Notes: generated from the sequence alone by a model not told the origin. 36,249 nt of DNA from JAHDVS01 sp964370985 (GCA_964370985.1 CAYJLE010000033.1:1-36249), one strand, 5' to 3'. Shown: positions 14,708 through 22,614, counted from the first letter of the stretch. Program-made: numbers and translations.

Positions 14708-15703
14708 GTGACGGGCGCCGAGCTGGAGCGGCACGCTGCGGAGCTCGGGATCGACGCGATCGGGGCGGCGCCGGCGGCGCCGTACGAGCGAGCCGAGCGG
14801 GCGATCCGGGAGCGGCGGGGGCGCGGCCTCTTCGGGGGGATGCGCTTCACGATGGCGCGCCCCGAGGTCTCCTGCCACCCGGAGCGGCTGTGCCCGGGGG
14901 CGCGCACGGTCGTCGCCGCCGCACTCTGCTACTACCTGCCCGCGCCGCCGCCCGGCCCCGGCGAGGGGAGGCTGCCCCGCCACGCGTGGCGCGACCGCTA
15001 CCGGGAGCTGCGCGAGCGGCTCGACGCGCTCGGGCGGCGGCTCGGCGGCGCCTACCGCGTGCTCGTCGACGACAACGCCCACGTCGATCGCGAGGGCGCG
15101 GTCCGGGCCGGGCTCGGCTTCTACGGCAAGAACACGATGCTGATCACGCGCAGGCACGGCTCCTGGGTCGTGCTCGGGACGCTCGTGACCGGGGCCGAGA
15201 TCGAGCCGTCCGCGCCGCTCCCGCCGGGCTGCGGCTCCTGCACGCTGTGCATCGACGCGTGCCCGACGGGCGCGCTCGTCGAGCCGGGCGTGCTCGACGC
15301 GACACGCTGCCTCTCCTACCTGACGCAGGCGCCCGGCGCGATCCCCGCCGAGCACCGGGAGCCGCTCGGAGACAGGGTCTACGGCTGCGACGCCTGCCAG
15401 GACGCCTGCCCGTGGAACCGCGGGATCGAGCGGCGCCGCGCCGGCGAGCGGGCGGGACCCGGGGACGAGCCGGTCGTGTCGCTGCGCGACTGGCTCGCGG
15501 CGCCGCCGGCGGAGCTGCGCCGGCGCTACGCGCGCCTCTACGTCCCCCGCAACGACGGGCGCCACCTGCAACGAAACGCTCTCGTCGTCGCCGGAAACGC
15601 GGGCGAGGCGGAGCTTGCGCGGCCCTATCTCGACCACCCGGAGCCGTTACTGGCCGAGCACGCCGCCTGGGCCGTTGCCAGGGCGCGGGAGCGACGCCGG
15701 TGA
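14708..15703 (+). CDS. queG: Epoxyqueuosine reductase QueG
   Basis: Cobalamin-dependent iron-sulfur enzyme that reduces epoxyqueuosine in tRNA to queuosine, the last step of the pathway. At 331 residues it is of normal length. Two [4Fe-4S] motifs are complete: CGSCTLCIDACPTGAL (Cys175, 178, 181, 185) and CDACQDACPWN (Cys227, 230, 234), with Cys201 between. The upstream conserved segment VDREGAVRAGLGFYGKNTM is present, and the C-terminus has a short HEAT-like stretch (RNALVVAGNAGEAELA). rtcB overlaps its stop, so the two RNA-acting genes are coupled. The other Q genes, queA and tgt, lie about 12 kb away. Confidence 0.92.
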   Translation: MTGAELERHAAELGIDAIGAAPAAPYERAERAIRERRGRGLFGGMRFTMARPEVSCHPERLCPGARTVVAAALCYYLPAPPPGPGEGRLPRHAWRDRYRELRERLDALGRRLGGAYRVLVDDNAHVDREGAVRAGLGFYGKNTMLITRRHGSWVVLGTLVTGAEIEPSAPLPPGCGSCTLCIDACPTGALVEPGVLDATRCLSYLTQAPGAIPAEHREPLGDRVYGCDACQDACPWNRGIERRRAGERAGPGDEPVVSLRDWLAAPPAELRRRYARLYVPRNDGRHLQRNALVVAGNAGEAELARPYLDHPEPLLAEHAAWAVARARERRR

Positions 15704-17064
15704 GGCGGCTGTCCGAGTTCGAGTGGGAGCTCCCGAGGGAGGGGGCGATGCGCGTCCCCGGCAGGGTGTTCGCGAGCGCCCGCATGGTCGAGGAGGATGA
15801 GCTCGACAACGCGCTCGAGCAGGTGCGCAACGTGGCGTGCCTGCCGGGAATCGTCGAGGCGTCCTACGCGATGCCGGACATCCACTGGGGCTACGGGTTC
15901 CCGATCGGCGGCGTCGCCGCCTTCGACGTCGCAGACGGCGTGATCTCCCCGGGCGGCGTCGGCTACGACATCGCCTGCGGCGTGCGGCTGCTACGCAGCG
16001 ACCTCGTGGCCGCCGAGCTGCGCCCGAAGCTGCCGGGGCTCCTGCACGAGCTCTCCCGCGCGATTCCCACCGGCACCGGCCACGGCGGCGGCCTCGAGCC
16101 GTCGCGCGAGGAGCTCGACGCGATCCTCCGCCGCGGCGCCCCCTGGGCGGTCGAGCGCGGCTTCGGCACGGAGCGCGACCTCGAGCACACGGAGGATCGG
16201 GGCGCGCTCGAGGGGGCCGAGCCCGACGGTGTCTCGGAGCGGGCGTACCTGCGCGGCAAGGCCACGCTCGGCTCGCTCGGCGCCGGCAACCACTTCCTCG
16301 AGGTGCAGGAGGTCGTCGAGGTGCTCGCGCCTGCGGAGGCTCAGGCGTTCGGTCTCGTCCCCGGCACGGCCTGCGTGATGATCCACTGCGGCAGCCGCGG
16401 GCTCGGCCACCAGGTCTGCACCGACTACCTGCGCGAGCTGGAGCGGACGTCCGCCAGGGAGCGGATCGAGCTGCCCGACCGCCAGCTCGCCTGCGCCTCC
16501 TGGGCGGGCGCCGCGGGGCAGCGCTACTACGGGGCGATGGTCGCCGCTTCGAACTTCGCCCGCGCCAACCGCCAGGTGTTGACCGAGCTCGTCCGCCGCG
16601 CCTTCGCGAGCGTGGTCGGGAGCTCGCCGCTCGAGCTCGTCTACGACGTCTGCCACAACATCGCGAAGGTCGAGCGCCACGGCGGCCGCGACCTCGTCGT
16701 CCACCGCAAGGGCGCGACCCGCTCGTTCCCCGGCCAGCCGGTCCTGATCCCCGGCGACATGCGCCGCGGCTCCTGGGTGCTCGTCGGTCTCGAGACCGCG
16801 CTCGAGCGCTCGTTCGGCTCGACCTGCCACGGCGCCGGCCGCCTGCTCGGCCGCAACGAGGCGAAGCGCCGGATCCGCGTCGAGGATCTGCGGCGCGAGC
16901 TCGCCGACGCGGGCGTCCTGGTCGAGGCCGGCAAGGCCTCGCTGCTCGTCGAGGAGGCCCCTGCGGCCTACAAGGACGTGTCCGAGGTGGTCGAGGTCTG
17001 CGAGGGCGCGGGGATCTCGAAGCGCGTCGCACGCCTGCGTCCGCTCGCGGTGCTCAAGGGCTGA
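15700..17064 (+). CDS. rtcB: RNA ligase RtcB
   Basis: GTP- and Mn-dependent RNA ligase that joins 2',3'-cyclic phosphate (or 3'-phosphate) and 5'-hydroxyl ends, for RNA repair. The protein has 454 residues with the family core: AMPDIHWGYGFPIGGVAAF, GGVGYDIACGVRLL with Mn ligand Cys93, GAGNHFLEV, HCGSRGLGHQV, VCHNIAK, HRKGATR, PGDMRRGSWVL and the HGAGR motif holding the guanylylated His region. The start GTG 15700 overlaps the queG stop as GTGA; a very long open frame upstream of it is antisense to other genes and not part of the protein. No archease gene is adjacent. It converges with the SQR-like gene, 6 bases away. Confidence 0.92.
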   Translation: MRRLSEFEWELPREGAMRVPGRVFASARMVEEDELDNALEQVRNVACLPGIVEASYAMPDIHWGYGFPIGGVAAFDVADGVISPGGVGYDIACGVRLLRSDLVAAELRPKLPGLLHELSRAIPTGTGHGGGLEPSREELDAILRRGAPWAVERGFGTERDLEHTEDRGALEGAEPDGVSERAYLRGKATLGSLGAGNHFLEVQEVVEVLAPAEAQAFGLVPGTACVMIHCGSRGLGHQVCTDYLRELERTSARERIELPDRQLACASWAGAAGQRYYGAMVAASNFARANRQVLTELVRRAFASVVGSSPLELVYDVCHNIAKVERHGGRDLVVHRKGATRSFPGQPVLIPGDMRRGSWVLVGLETALERSFGSTCHGAGRLLGRNEAKRRIRVEDLRRELADAGVLVEAGKASLLVEEAPAAYKDVSEVVEVCEGAGISKRVARLRPLAVLKG

Positions 17065-17070
17065 GCCGGG

Positions 17071-18225
17071 TCAGAACCAGCGCGTGAGCCAGTAGCGCTC
17101 GAACAGCACCTTGCCGAGGTGCCATGCCCGGCCTGGCCGGCGCAGGCGCACCGCCGGCGCCGGCTCCGCGTAGAAGTCGCCGCTCCCGTAGGCGGCCGCC
17201 CCGTCGCCGAGCTCGACGAAGCAGCCTCCGTGCCCGTCGAAGGTCGCGGACGGCTGGCGGCCGGAGAGCTCGGCGGCGATCCGCTCGGCCACCGCCTCGG
17301 CCTGGGCGTGCGCGAACACGCCCGCCTTGGGGAGGAACTTGCCGCCGGCGACGGGGATCACGGTCACGTCGCCGATCGCGAAGACGCCGTCGCCCGCCGC
17401 GGCCAGGGTGCCCCGGTCGACGGGGACGAAGCCCCCGTCGGGCGCGAGCCCGGGCGTGCGCACGAGCGCGGGCGGGCGGTGCGGCGGCACGCCGAGCAGG
17501 AGGTCGAACCCGGCCCGCTCGCCGTCCGCGAACACGAGCTCGCGGCCGGCCGCGTCGATCCGCTCGGCCGTCAGCCCGGGGTGGAAGCCGATCCCGCGTG
17601 CCTCGACCATGGCGCGCAGCGCGGCCCCGACCTCCGGGCCCGCAGTTGGCATCGGGAACGGCTCGGGCGTGTAGACGTCGACGGACGACGAGGCGGCGAG
17701 ACCGCGGCGGCGCAGCGCCGCCTCGACGAGAAACGCCGTCTCGTACGGCGCCGCCGGGCACTTGTAGGGGAGGCTCGAGACGAGCACGGCGACCCGACCG
17801 CCGTCGAAGTCGCGCAGCGCACTGGCGGCGGCGACGGCGCCCTCGAGGGTGTAGACAGTGTGGGCCGCCTCGCCGAATCCGGGCAGCGCCTCCGCCGCGA
17901 GCTCGGCACCGAGCGCGACGACCAGGCGGTCGTAGAGGAGGCGGCCGGCGGTGGTCTCGACGGCGCGCCCCGCGACGTCGATTGCGAGCGCTTCGGCCTC
18001 GACCACCTCGATCCCGCGGCCGCGCAGCTTCCCGAGGTCACGCGTGATCTGCTCGGGTCGGCGCTCCCCCGTCAGCACCCAGAGGAAGGAGGGGGCGAAG
18101 GAGTAGCGCAGATCGCGCTCGACGAGCACGACCCGGTGCTCCCGGCCGAGGCGGCGGCGCAGCGCGCGGGCGGCGACGAGACCGCCGGTGCCCCCGCCCA
18201 GGACGATGACGGTGTTGCCGGCCAC
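17071..18225 (-). CDS. Sulfide:quinone oxidoreductase-like flavoprotein
   Basis: FAD-dependent oxidoreductase of 384 residues in the SQR/flavocytochrome c-sulfide dehydrogenase group. It has the N-terminal Rossmann motif VLGGGTGGL, a second FAD contact in VFAIGDVT (Asp286), and redox-candidate cysteines Cys156 (PYKCPAAPYE) and Cys335 (GGCFVEL), consistent with sulfide oxidation through a persulfide. The C-terminus (HLGKVLFERYWLTRWF) is amphipathic, as in membrane-associated SQRs. It is the last gene of the ArsR-rhodanese/DsrE operon, which strongly supports a sulfide-detoxification role. Start is GTG 18225, with GGAGGG at about 18230-18235. Confidence 0.85.
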   Translation of the reverse strand: MAGNTVIVLGGGTGGLVAARALRRRLGREHRVVLVERDLRYSFAPSFLWVLTGERRPEQITRDLGKLRGRGIEVVEAEALAIDVAGRAVETTAGRLLYDRLVVALGAELAAEALPGFGEAAHTVYTLEGAVAAASALRDFDGGRVAVLVSSLPYKCPAAPYETAFLVEAALRRRGLAASSSVDVYTPEPFPMPTAGPEVGAALRAMVEARGIGFHPGLTAERIDAAGRELVFADGERAGFDLLLGVPPHRPPALVRTPGLAPDGGFVPVDRGTLAAAGDGVFAIGDVTVIPVAGGKFLPKAGVFAHAQAEAVAERIAAELSGRQPSATFDGHGGCFVELGDGAAAYGSGDFYAEPAPAVRLRRPGRAWHLGKVLFERYWLTRWF

Positions 18226-18235
18226 GTTGCCCTCC

Positions 18236-18589
18236 TCAGAACGTGACGACCTGGTCGGCCCAGATCGTCCAGTCGGTCAGCTCGTCCAGGGTCGAGCGAC
18301 GTGCCCCTTCGACGAGCCCGGCGTCGTCGATCGCCCGGGCGTCGAGGCAGGTGCCGCAGCAACCGACCTCGGCCCCGTGCCTGATTGCCCCCTTCAGCAT
18401 GCGGTCGAGGTGGTAGAAGCCGTCGGGCAGGACCTGGCCCGCGACCGCGCAGCCGACGGCGTCGCCCATCAGGAAGACGCGCACCTCGGTGCCGTCACGC
18501 TTCGCGAGCGAGCCGGCAAGGCGCAGGCCGTTGTAGGAGCGCTCGGTGCCGTAGGGCGGGTCGTTGAGGACGAACAGGGTCTTCTTCAC
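18236..18589 (-). CDS. DsrE/DsrF-like sulfur carrier protein
   Basis: Protein of 117 residues in the DsrE family, small cytoplasmic proteins that bind or pass on sulfane sulfur through cysteines. It begins KKTLFVLNDPPYGTERSYNGLRLA. It contains Cys47 (AVGCAVAG) and a cluster GCCGTC (Cys77, 78, 81), the likely sulfur-accepting site. The start GTG 18589 overlaps the stop of the ArsR-rhodanese gene as GTGA and has GGAG just upstream. The SQR-like gene follows 10 bases downstream. The gene order regulator, sulfur carrier, SQR suggests that sulfur released by SQR is handed to DsrE and rhodanese partners. Confidence 0.85.
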   Translation of the reverse strand: MKKTLFVLNDPPYGTERSYNGLRLAGSLAKRDGTEVRVFLMGDAVGCAVAGQVLPDGFYHLDRMLKGAIRHGAEVGCCGTCLDARAIDDAGLVEGARRSTLDELTDWTIWADQVVTF

Positions 18590-19263
18590 GGCGCTCCTTC
18601 CGTTCCGGTTGCGACGGGCAGGCCCGCCAGGCGCCACTCCGGCAGCCCGTCGAGGAAGCGGCGAGCGCGGAAGCCGCGGTCGCGCAGGAGCTCGACCGCC
18701 TGCGGGGCGAGCAGGCAGAACGGCCCGCGGCAGTAGGCGACGACCTCCGCCCGGGCCGGCAGCTCGCCGAGCCGGTCCTCGAGCTCCCCGAGCGGGATCG
18801 AGACGGCACCGGCGATGTGCGCCGCCTCGTACTCCTCGGCGGGGCGGACGTCGAGGACGACGACGTCGTGCCGGCGGGCGCGCTCGAGCAGCTCGTCGCG
18901 CCCGATCGGCTCGAGCTCGCCGTCGTCGAGCAGGTAGCCGGCGAGCAGCCGCTCGACCTCGGCGAGGCGGGAGCGAGCGAGGTCGCGCAGGGAGAGGAAG
19001 AAGCGGCAGACGTCGTCGTCCGCGAGCCGGTAGTGAACCCGGACGCCCTCCCGCCGCGTCTCGACGAGCCTCGCCTCCCGCAGCGCCTGGAGGTGCTGAG
19101 AGGTGTTCGTGACGGACATCTCCGATGCGCGAGCGAGCGCCTCGACGCTGCGCTCACCCTGGCAGAGCAGGTCGAGCAGCTCGATCCGCCGGGGCGAGGC
19201 GACCGCCTTGCCGATCCGGGCGAGCTGCTCGAACAGCTCCGCCCTCGAGTCGTCGTCGGGCAT
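18586..19263 (-). CDS. ArsR-family regulator fused to a rhodanese domain
   Basis: Two-domain protein of 225 residues. The winged helix (about 10-110) matches ArsR/SmtB (ASPRRIELLDLLCQGERSVEAL, TNTSQHLQALREARLVETRREG). The rhodanese domain (about 120-220) has LDVRPAEEYEAAHIAGAVSIPLGEL and the active loop CRGPFC with catalytic Cys178 and Cys183. Cys34 and Cys86 in the ArsR part occupy places where sulfide-responsive repressors such as BigR/SqrR have thiols, so persulfide sensing is plausible. ATG 19263 is chosen because AATAAT is 7 bases upstream. A palindrome covers this box, implying autorepression released by sulfide. It is the first gene of the SQR operon. Confidence 0.87.
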   Translation of the reverse strand: MPDDDSRAELFEQLARIGKAVASPRRIELLDLLCQGERSVEALARASEMSVTNTSQHLQALREARLVETRREGVRVHYRLADDDVCRFFLSLRDLARSRLAEVERLLAGYLLDDGELEPIGRDELLERARRHDVVVLDVRPAEEYEAAHIAGAVSIPLGELEDRLGELPARAEVVAYCRGPFCLLAPQAVELLRDRGFRARRFLDGLPEWRLAGLPVATGTEGAP

Positions 19264-19270
19264 GCGACGC

Positions 19271-19276
19271 ATTATT
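19271..19276 (-). promoter_or_regulatory. -10 box, sulfide operon
   Basis: AATAAT (minus strand), one mismatch from TATAAT, lies 7 bases before ATG 19263. It is overlapped by the palindromic operator. Confidence 0.6.
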
Positions 19277-19294
19277 CCAGAAATCAATGGAATA
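19273..19294. promoter_or_regulatory. Palindromic operator candidate for the ArsR-type repressor
   Basis: TATTCCA-N8-TGGAATA is a perfect 7+7 inverted repeat spanning 22 bases. It covers part of the -10 box and the bases just upstream, so a bound dimer would block RNA polymerase. It is AT-rich in otherwise GC-rich DNA. The stop codon of the upstream methyltransferase gene (19284-19286) lies inside it. Confidence 0.65.
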
Positions 19295-20009
19295 GTGGCG
19301 GAGAGATCCCGCCCGGGTCAGGACCCGCCCCTACGGCGCGGACGGCCACGAACGCGGCCCCGATCGGTCCCAGCGGGCGCGCGAGGCGCTCGAGCCTGTC
19401 GGCGCGCGCGGCCAGCCAGGGGCGGTCGAGCGGGGGCAGGTAGAGCCCGTAGCGCGTCGTGACAAGGCCCGCACCCGCCCCCCGCAGCAGGCGCTCGAGC
19501 TCGCCGCCGGTGGTGAAACGCGTCGCCCGCCACGTCGGGGAGCCGAGCCAGCCCTTGACCCGCCGCTGTGCCGCCCAGACGCTGAAACGGGCCAGCTCTC
19601 CGATCACCACGCGTCCGCCGGGGCGCGTCACCCGCAGCAGCTCCCTTGCCGCACGCTCCCGCTGCGCAGCGGTGAGGAAGCAGAGCACGGCGATCGCGAG
19701 CGTGAGGTCGAACTCGCCGTCGCCGAACGGTAGCTCGGTGACGTCGCCCTGGTCGTGCGTCGCCGGGGGGACGGGGGCGCCGGCGACCGCGAGCATCCGC
19801 GGGTCGGCGTCGACGCCGGTGACGGCGAGGCCCCGCCCGCCGAGCCACGCCGTGTAGACGCCGGTGCCGCAGCCCGCGTCGAGAGCCCGCTCACCCGGCC
19901 TCGGCGCGGCCAGCGACTCGACCAGCGCGAGCTCCAGGCGGTGCGCGGCGGCGCCGAGGGGCGTGCGGTACCAGGCGTCGTACGCGGCCGGGTCGAGGGT
20001 CTCGGCCAC
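19284..20009 (-). CDS. Class I SAM-dependent methyltransferase
   Basis: Protein of 241 residues with the Rossmann methyltransferase core: motif I ALDAGCGTGVYTAWL (42-56), the acidic loop VTGVDADP (Asp67), GDVTELPFGDGEFDL, LTLAIAVLCFL and LLRVTRPGGRVVIGEL. This is the UbiE/MenG-like or general class I pattern; the substrate is unknown. The start GTG 20009 is 10 bases after the pafBC stop, making a probable operon. A longer frame upstream is in the wrong frame for pafBC and lacks support. Its stop codon lies within the operator of the sulfide operon, so read-through into that operon is possible. Confidence 0.8.
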   Translation of the reverse strand: MAETLDPAAYDAWYRTPLGAAAHRLELALVESLAAPRPGERALDAGCGTGVYTAWLGGRGLAVTGVDADPRMLAVAGAPVPPATHDQGDVTELPFGDGEFDLTLAIAVLCFLTAAQRERAARELLRVTRPGGRVVIGELARFSVWAAQRRVKGWLGSPTWRATRFTTGGELERLLRGAGAGLVTTRYGLYLPPLDRPWLAARADRLERLARPLGPIGAAFVAVRAVGAGPDPGGISPPLFH

Positions 20010-20019
20010 GGCGACCCGC

Positions 20020-22035
20020 TCAGCGGCGCGCGCGCGCCCGGCTTCGCGGCGGCGCGACCCCGGCCAGGAGCTCGCGCGCGCGGGCGGCGACGCGGGCGCG
20101 CAGGTCGTCCGGCTCGAGCAGCACGGCCTCGCCGCGGAACGAGAGCACCTCGCCGACGAGCCAGTCGACGCTGCCGAAGCGCAGCTCCTCGAGCGCCGCG
20201 CCGTCCACGAGCGGGGTCGCGCCCCGCTCGACACGCCAGCGCGCGCCCTCCGGCGAGAACCACAGTCGCGCCGAGCGGCGGTCCTGCCGCGCGTCGAAGC
20301 CCGGGCGGGGCTCGAAGCCCTCGTCGAGCGGCCGGGCGCTGCGCATCCGGTCGAGGCGGAAGCTGCGGGGCTCATCGCGCGTGCGGTCCCAGGTGTGCAC
20401 GTACCAGTTCGGGAGGTCGCGCTCCAGCGCCTGCGGCTCGACGACCCGGCTCGAGGTGACGTTCTCGTCCGGGCGCAGGTACTCGATCTCGACGAGGCGG
20501 TGCTCGGCGATCGCGTCCGTGAACGTGCGGATCAGCTCCTCCTCCTCGGTCACGGCCGCCGGCGCGAGCGGCTCGCTCTGCGCGAACCTCCCGAACGTGT
20601 CCTCGAGCTTGCGCCGGACGCGCTCGAGCGGCGTGTGCGCCTCGGCCGCGATCATCGGGCCCACGAACTCGAGCGCGAGGCGGATCGCCCGCGCCTCGAG
20701 CGGGGTCAATCGCGGCGGCCGGCGGAACACGTCTCCGAACAGCTCTTTCTCGACGCGCACCGAGTCCCCGTCGAGGGACGCGTAGACCGCGTAGCAGCCG
20801 CCGCCGAAGTTGACGAGGTTCAGCAGCTGGAGATGCTCCTCGAGGTTCTCGTAGGGGATGCGGAAGCCCTCCGTCAGCTCGGAGGCCGGGATCACCGTCC
20901 GCTTGCCGTCGCCGCAGCGGCCGAGCAGGTGGGCGAGCAGGGCCTGGAGCACGGCGAAGCGCTCGGGAGGCACCGGCCCGCCGACACGCTCGGGGAGGGG
21001 GGCGGCCTCCTCGGGCGGCCTTGCCGGCGCGGGCACGGGCGGGGGCTGCTCGTGGGCCCGCGCGACGCGGTCGAGGGCGGCCTCGACCGCGTCGACCAGC
21101 TCCGGCGGTTCGAGCGGGCGCGCGCGGCCGTTCTGGCGCAGCACCCAGGCGGCGAGCTGCCGGAGGTCGGAGTAGGCGGTGGTGAACACCCCGCTCTCGA
21201 CGTCGCCGCGGCCCGCGTACGAGCGGGCCACCCACCAGGCGGTGTCCGGAGCGACCTCGATCCGAGCCGTGCCGGCGGGCTCGCCGAGCTGCCAGGGCGG
21301 CCGCCCGCGGTGAACGGACGCGTCGAAGTCGGTCGGGAAGCGAAAGTCTCGCTCCCGTCGCGTGGCGAACGTGATGTCGCCGCGCACCCGGGAGACGCGG
21401 AACGTCCTGATGTCGTCGCGCTCGAGGTCGTGGCCGACGACGTACCAGAAGCCGTTCTCGGAGAAGAGGGCGTAGGGGTTGACGGTGCGGTCCGCCACCT
21501 CGTCGCGTGCGATCGACCAGTAGCGAAACCGCACGGTGCGCTGCTTGGAGATCGCCGCGTCGAGCTTCGTCAGCCAGCCCGGCATCTCGGGCGAGTAGTC
21601 GTGGCCCTGGACGTTGACTCGCACGGCGCTCTCGGTCGCGGCCTCCGTCTGGACGGGGCGGCCGAGCGCGAGGTTCTGGAGGGCGAGGCGAAGCGGCTCC
21701 GCGTACGCGAACTGCCCCTCGAGCAGGAACAGCGAGGTCTGGAGCGCGGCGAGCTCTTCGTCGGAGAGCTCGAGCGCGGGGAGGAAGTACTGCTCGGAGC
21801 GCAGCGTGTAGAGCTCCTCCCCGGTGAACTCGTCGCGCTGCGACTGGAGCGGGATGCCGAGCGCGATCAGCTCCGTCCGGTCCGAGTAGAAGCGCCTCGC
21901 GAACGCCTCGTCGGACATCTCCGAGTAGCCCTCCACGCACGACTTGATGTCGCGGGCCGTCAGCGCCCGCCGCTCCGCCATCAGGAACGCGATCAGCGAG
22001 AGCTGGCGGATCAGCTTGTCGGCGTCGTGCGACAC
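20020..22035 (-). CDS. pafBC: PafB-PafC fusion, WYL-domain DNA-damage regulator
   Basis: A single protein of 671 residues made of two PafB/PafC-like halves, each with a winged helix followed by a WYL domain. The first half has an HTH (LIRQLSLIAFLMAERRALTA, RRFYSDRTELIALGIPL) and a WYL part (TVRFRYWSI, VNPYALFSENGFWYVVGHD). The second half begins about residue 340 (PPERFAVLQALLAHLLG) and carries VEIEYLRPDE and PQALERDLPNWYVHTWD. In mycobacteria PafB and PafC are separate genes whose product activates the RecA-independent DNA-damage response. GTG 22035 is preferred over TTG 22047, since that TTG is part of a -10-like TTGAAT. Confidence 0.85.
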   Translation of the reverse strand: MSHDADKLIRQLSLIAFLMAERRALTARDIKSCVEGYSEMSDEAFARRFYSDRTELIALGIPLQSQRDEFTGEELYTLRSEQYFLPALELSDEELAALQTSLFLLEGQFAYAEPLRLALQNLALGRPVQTEAATESAVRVNVQGHDYSPEMPGWLTKLDAAISKQRTVRFRYWSIARDEVADRTVNPYALFSENGFWYVVGHDLERDDIRTFRVSRVRGDITFATRRERDFRFPTDFDASVHRGRPPWQLGEPAGTARIEVAPDTAWWVARSYAGRGDVESGVFTTAYSDLRQLAAWVLRQNGRARPLEPPELVDAVEAALDRVARAHEQPPPVPAPARPPEEAAPLPERVGGPVPPERFAVLQALLAHLLGRCGDGKRTVIPASELTEGFRIPYENLEEHLQLLNLVNFGGGCYAVYASLDGDSVRVEKELFGDVFRRPPRLTPLEARAIRLALEFVGPMIAAEAHTPLERVRRKLEDTFGRFAQSEPLAPAAVTEEEELIRTFTDAIAEHRLVEIEYLRPDENVTSSRVVEPQALERDLPNWYVHTWDRTRDEPRSFRLDRMRSARPLDEGFEPRPGFDARQDRRSARLWFSPEGARWRVERGATPLVDGAALEELRFGSVDWLVGEVLSFRGEAVLLEPDDLRARVAARARELLAGVAPPRSRARARR

Positions 22036-22041
22036 GCCCGT

Positions 22042-22047
22042 ATTCAA
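22042..22047 (-). promoter_or_regulatory. -10 box, leaderless pafBC
   Basis: TTGAAT (minus strand) lies 6 bases before GTG 22035. Confidence 0.42.
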
Positions 22048-22090
22048 CCGGAGACGTGCCGCCGCCGCACGCGGGGCCGAGCGGTGGGAC

Positions 22091-22543
22091 TTACGCCGCG
22101 GCGCGGCTGGCGACGCGGTCGGTCTCGAGGTGCTGGTGCGACGGGCAGTACTCGCGGTCGGGCAGCGGGGTGCGCTGGCACGCCTTGCCCTTGCGCGTGG
22201 TGGCGCGGCAGCGCGCGACCCCGCCGTCGAAGGCGCCCGCCTCGATCTGCTCGTCGATGAACGCGACCGCGGCGCCGATTCCCTGGCTGCACGCCCAGGA
22301 GACCTGCGCCTGCGCCGTGATCGGGAAGTAGCGCCGGATGTCGGCGAACAGCGTCCGCTCCGGGTGCGCGAAATAGCGCGGGTCGCGGGCGAGCCGCTCG
22401 ACCGTGTCCTCGCAGGCCGCGAGCACGGCGCGCCGGTACTCGAGTCGGGTGGCCGGGATCGCGTACGGGTCGATGATGTCCTTGATCGACCGGTAGATGG
22501 CCCGGGAGTACTGATACATGGCGGCGACGACCTTCTCGTTCAT
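22091..22543 (-). CDS. Helical protein with C-terminal zinc-binding motif, unknown function
   Basis: Protein of 150 residues. The first 105 residues are mostly helical (MYQYSRAIYRSIKDII, RRAVLAACEDTVERLARDP). The C-terminus has C-x9-C-x10-C-x2-H (Cys112, 122, 133, His136) in the form RCRATTRKGKACQRT and YCPSH, the pattern of small treble-clef-like zinc motifs found in several uncharacterised bacterial proteins. ATG 22543 is chosen, with GAGGGA just upstream; the frame remains open back to 22588. An upstream direct repeat with an 11-base period may regulate it. No function is assigned. Confidence 0.68.
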   Translation of the reverse strand: MNEKVVAAMYQYSRAIYRSIKDIIDPYAIPATRLEYRRAVLAACEDTVERLARDPRYFAHPERTLFADIRRYFPITAQAQVSWACSQGIGAAVAFIDEQIEAGAFDGGVARCRATTRKGKACQRTPLPDREYCPSHQHLETDRVASRAAA

Positions 22544-22594
22544 GATCCCTCGTCGGAGTATGGCGGTTGGCGGATGAAACTCCTGCAAAGAACC

Positions 22595-22614
22595 GTTAAG
22601 CGCAGGTTAAGCGC
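22595..22614. promoter_or_regulatory. Direct repeat with 11-base period (PHO-box-like)
   Basis: GTTAAGCGC occurs twice, at 22595-22603 and 22606-22614, one helical turn apart. OmpR/PhoB-type regulators bind such tandem repeats, and PhoP boxes of actinobacteria have GTTCACC-like units at 11-base spacing. It lies in the 149-base gap between the zinc-motif gene and the universal stress protein gene, upstream of the zinc-motif gene. The rest of the gap shows no gene. Confidence 0.45.

Noticed and set aside
13507..15699. Very long plus-strand open frame joined to rtcB
   Set aside because: It is antisense to the MFS and oxidoreductase genes and out of frame with queG; high GC keeps such frames open. 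rtcB starts at 15700.
19308..19326. CGGGTC-AG-GACCCG repeat near the methyltransferase 3' end
   Set aside because: It lies within coding sequence in GC-rich DNA and is explained by codon use.
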